Shown here: piece after piece, positions 62,101-64,000 of the stretch
Layout of the letters: each line of letters starts with the position of its first letter
Numbering within the stretch: the first letter of the stretch is position 1
Source: Cucumis sativus
Lineage: Eukaryota > Streptophyta > Magnoliopsida > Cucurbitales > Cucurbitaceae
Length of the DNA stretch: 64,000 nt
Direction: 5' to 3'
Assembly: GCF_000004075.3 (NCBI RefSeq)
Contig: NC_026656.2
Location: forward strand, 2,418,001 to 2,482,000
Translations under genes and position numbers: made by a program
The notes under the pieces: model-generated
Database searches by the model: none
Told to the model about the DNA's origin: nothing
What the model saw: the letters and a program-made list of their open reading frames with translations, nothing else

Positions 62101-63514
62101 ATGCCATACATTTGAACTGTTTCATTAGGTTTTTGCAAGAGTTGCTCCTGAGCAGAAAGAACTCATTTTGACCACTTTCAAAACAGTCGGAAGAATGACG
62201 TTAATGTGTGGGGATGGTACAAACGATGTTGGAGCTTTGAAGCAGGTCTTGACTTAAGATGTTTATCGACTTTTAATGCATTTACAAATACTACGTGGAG
62301 CAACAGATAGATTTTAATTTTTATGCTTGAACATTTAGTTCGTGAGTTTGAGATGATTGTCTTCCCTTTATAACAATCATTACATACTTTTTTATCAGGC
62401 CCATGTAGGAATTGCTCTCCTAAACGCAGTCCCTCCTCCTCAAAGTGGTAACTCTTCTTCAGAAGCATCTAAAGATGAGGCTGTACGGCCTGGAAAGTCA
62501 AAGAAATCTAAGCCTTCATCCGAATCATCAGGAAAAGCACTTGTTAGTGGAGAAGGTTCTTCAAAAAGCAAAGTTAGTGCAAAACTGGATTCTGCTGCTG
62601 AGCAAGCTAGCAACCGTGCACGGACACCTGCAGAGATGCAAAGACAGAAGCTAAAGAAACTTATGGATGAGTTAAACGAAGAGGGCGATGGGCGCTCTGC
62701 CCCTATAGTGAAGCTTGGAGATGCATCCATGGCATCACCATTCACTGCAAAGCATGCTTCTGTTGCCCCTACTACTGACATTATTCGCCAAGGTCGAAGT
62801 ACCCTAGTGACAACACTGCAAATGTTTAAAATTCTTGGTCTCAACTGCCTCGCTACTGCCTACGTACTGAGTGTTATGTATTTGGATGGTGTAAAGCTAG
62901 GTGATATTCAAGCCACTATCAGTGGAGTATTCACAGCAGCCTTTTTTCTCTTCATCTCACATGCGCGGCCCCTTCCAACACTCTCAGCTGAACGCCCCCA
63001 TCCACATGTCTTTTGCTCTTATGTTCTCCTTTCTTTGTTGGGCCAATTTGCAATCCACTTATGTTTCTTGATTTCTTCAGTGAAAGAAGCTGAAAAGCAT
63101 ATGCCTGATGAATGTATAGAGCCTGACTCAGATTTTCATCCCAACTTGGTTAACACGGTTTCATACATGGTGAGCATGATGCTTCAGGTGGCAACCTTTG
63201 CTGTAAACTACATGGGTCATCCCTTCAACCAGAGTGTATCCGAAAACAAGCCGTTCTTATACGCCCTCTTGGCTGCAGTCGGTTTTTTCACCGTTATTAC
63301 CTCCGATTTGTTTAGAGATCTCAATGACTGGCTGAAACTTGTTCCATTGCCTGCGGGAATGAGGGATAAGCTTCTGGCTTGGGCTTTTCTTATGTTCTTG
63401 TGCTGTTACGCTTGGGAAAGACTGTTGAGGTTTATGTTCCCAGGTAAAATTCCGGCATGGCGGAAGCGACAAAGACTGGTGGCTGCTAATCTGGAGAAGA
63501 AGAAACAGGTCTGA
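50139..63514 (+). CDS. PDR2: P5A-type cation-transporting ATPase, PDR2/MIA-like
   Basis: An ER P-type ATPase; in Arabidopsis it is needed for phosphate-starvation response and male fertility, and P5A pumps extract misinserted membrane helices. Twenty-one coding exons: 50139-50387, 51486-51578, 52213-52415, 52587-52659, 52808-52980, 53068-53239, 53315-53419, 53501-53611, 53715-53801, 53912-54094, 55560-55610, 55703-55828, 55953-56032, 57921-58029, 59436-59564, 60290-60355, 60567-60638, 61643-61794, 61934-62045, 62129-62245, 62399-63514. Total 1192 aa, near the family length, all junctions in frame. Start [20 protein letters not shown]. Motifs: TGES at 313-316, P5A signature PPELP at 447-451, phosphorylated Asp490 in [15 protein letters not shown] near 696, GDGTND at 810-815, and several hydrophobic C-terminal segments before a basic end ([20 protein letters not shown]). 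A leader intron is likely from 49975 to 50122. Several introns hold retroelement debris. Confidence 0.95.
53802..53911 (+). other. P5A intron 9 with echoes of both flanking exons
   Basis: 53856-53878 (GAAGATCCCACGGGAAGCAA then GTA) matches the start of exon 10 at 53918-53940 with one mismatch. Straight after it, GTATTTGCAGTTATAGCTGC then TG (53876-53897) matches the exon 9 segment ending at 53784. Order is reversed relative to the exons. Confidence 0.85.
54955..55265 (+). mobile_element. Possible LTR fragment in P5A intron 10
   Basis: GAATGTTAGGAGAGT occurs twice (about 54993 and 55035). Then come a TATA-like TTATTATAAATGGGG, a purine-rich stretch and GTAATACAATTTCAATGTTA, a layout typical of LTRs. 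No partner LTR or coding domain is visible. The host intron, 54095-55559, is among the longest of the gene. Confidence 0.35.
56286..56400 (+). mobile_element. Short diverged SINE-like fragment
   Basis: TGGTCAAGCGGTCAAGAG, then GGTGATCACCTACCTCAACT and GTTAATATCC, resembles the 5' half of the SINE at 58260-58437. It ends just before the LINE-like sequence. Tentative. Confidence 0.35.
56490..57600 (+). mobile_element. LINE (non-LTR retrotransposon) remnant in P5A intron 13
   Basis: Broken coding segments of a LINE reverse transcriptase C-terminus are visible in order. First is a [19 protein letters not shown] segment. Near 56800-56920 comes a [18 protein letters not shown] segment. Around 57410 is [15 protein letters not shown]. 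At 57463-57540 comes the zinc-binding zf-RVT-like [20 protein letters not shown] then RGCDFA. Stops and frame changes separate them, so it is dead. Direction is the same as the gene. It explains most of the intron length (56033-57920). Confidence 0.7.
58260..58437 (+). mobile_element. tRNA-derived SINE copy in P5A intron 14
   Basis: ATAGTGATCACCTACCTAGG, TTTAATATCCTATGAGTTTT and ACACCAAAATGTCGCAGGTT are followed by TGTGAGATTAATTGAAATTT, GTAAGCTTCTTTGGACACTC and an A-rich end (ATAAAAAAG). This matches the body of a common plant SINE with a GTGAGATTAGTCGAGGTGCG...GGACACTCACG tail as I recall it. Confidence 0.6.
60119..60255. repeat. 16-bp minisatellite, 8 full copies, in P5A intron 15
   Basis: The unit CTTCATTTCATGAATA is repeated eight times in a row (60119-60246) plus a partial unit; only the last full copy has a change (CTTCC). 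The array ends 35 bases before exon 16. Each unit contains the palindrome TTCATGAA. Confidence 0.95.
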
Positions 63515-64000
63515 GTGAAGTTTTGGGTGTCAAAGGCGGCGGAATCAACAATTGATGATAAGCAATGGGGATTGAGCCCATGTATTGTAGGAATAGAAGG
63601 AAGTGATGATTTATATTTGCCACTGAGGCTTAGTTGGTGGTGGAATTTTGTCAAAATTACTTATAAAATTTAGGATTAGACTTGCTATTTATGGGCAATC
63701 TTACATTGACAACTATTGATTGGTTGCAATTTTTTTAATCCAAGGGATGTAAATGACACAATTAGTCATCGTTGCTTTATCCTAATTTAATGAAACGTTG
63801 TTCCTCAGCTCGATACTACATTTATTTCTTTATTTTATTATTATTTTGGGCAGAAGAGAGGATTTGAGGATTTGAATCTCTAATCTCAACTATGACAAAA
63901 AATACATGCTATTTATGTTAACTATTGACGTTGACATACCAAGATGATATAATTTGGTATCGTAAAGTTAAGATTTGTTGATTTTAACTGCAGTTGACCT
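63515..64000. other. P5A 3' UTR and flank
   Basis: 3' UTR-like sequence follows the stop, then AT-rich DNA without a recognisable gene to the window edge. Confidence 0.5.

Noticed and set aside
62440-62844. 134-codon minus-strand frame
   Set aside because: Antisense shadow of the last P5A exon.

Overview
The window is plant nuclear DNA. Its genes are split by GT-AG introns, the spacers are very AT-rich, the start of a plastid-targeted protein is present, and retroelement debris is spread through it. The proteins look eudicot; the style of the dispersed repeats suggests a cucurbit, but that is a guess from memory and not proven here. I rebuilt the gene models by joining exons in frame at splice sites. 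Seven protein genes are complete in their coding parts, one is cut by the left edge, and two are decayed copies.

Layout, left to right. 307-441 (-): first coding exon of eIF2B epsilon, the rest off the window. 3222-7696 (+): spliceosomal DEAH helicase PRP22/DHX8 (2 exons, 1218 aa). 8988-11571 (-): cytosolic Cu/Zn superoxide dismutase (7 coding exons, 152 aa). 13768-14835 (+): intronless PPR protein of the At1g06270 type. 15110-16080 (-): papain-type cysteine protease pseudogene. 17691-28727 (-): SCD2-like coiled-coil trafficking protein (17 coding exons, 672 aa). 30632-32319 (-): plastid acyl carrier protein (4 exons, 139 aa). 32320-39720: gene-free AT-rich stretch with a long TA microsatellite and short tandem duplications. 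40728-44822 (+): VAP27/VAMP-associated ER protein (8 coding exons, 429 aa). 46000-48650: decayed partial copies of the 3' half of that VAP gene. 50139-63514 (+): P5A-type ATPase, PDR2/MIA-like (21 coding exons, 1192 aa).

The genes are unrelated housekeeping genes, not an operon-like cluster. Themes recur all the same: translation and splicing at the left end (two divergent genes, each with a telo-box AAACCCTAA near its start), and endomembrane functions at the right (SCD2, VAP, P5A ATPase). I found no CRISPR, rRNA or convincing tRNA gene.

I did not find a convincing wholly new biological system. The observations most worth a second look are: a GC-AG intron in SCD2; a 19-residue tandem repeat in SCD2; the duplicated, broken VAP tail; an intron of the P5A gene that carries echoes of both flanking exons in swapped order; and a 16-bp palindrome-containing minisatellite just upstream of another P5A exon.
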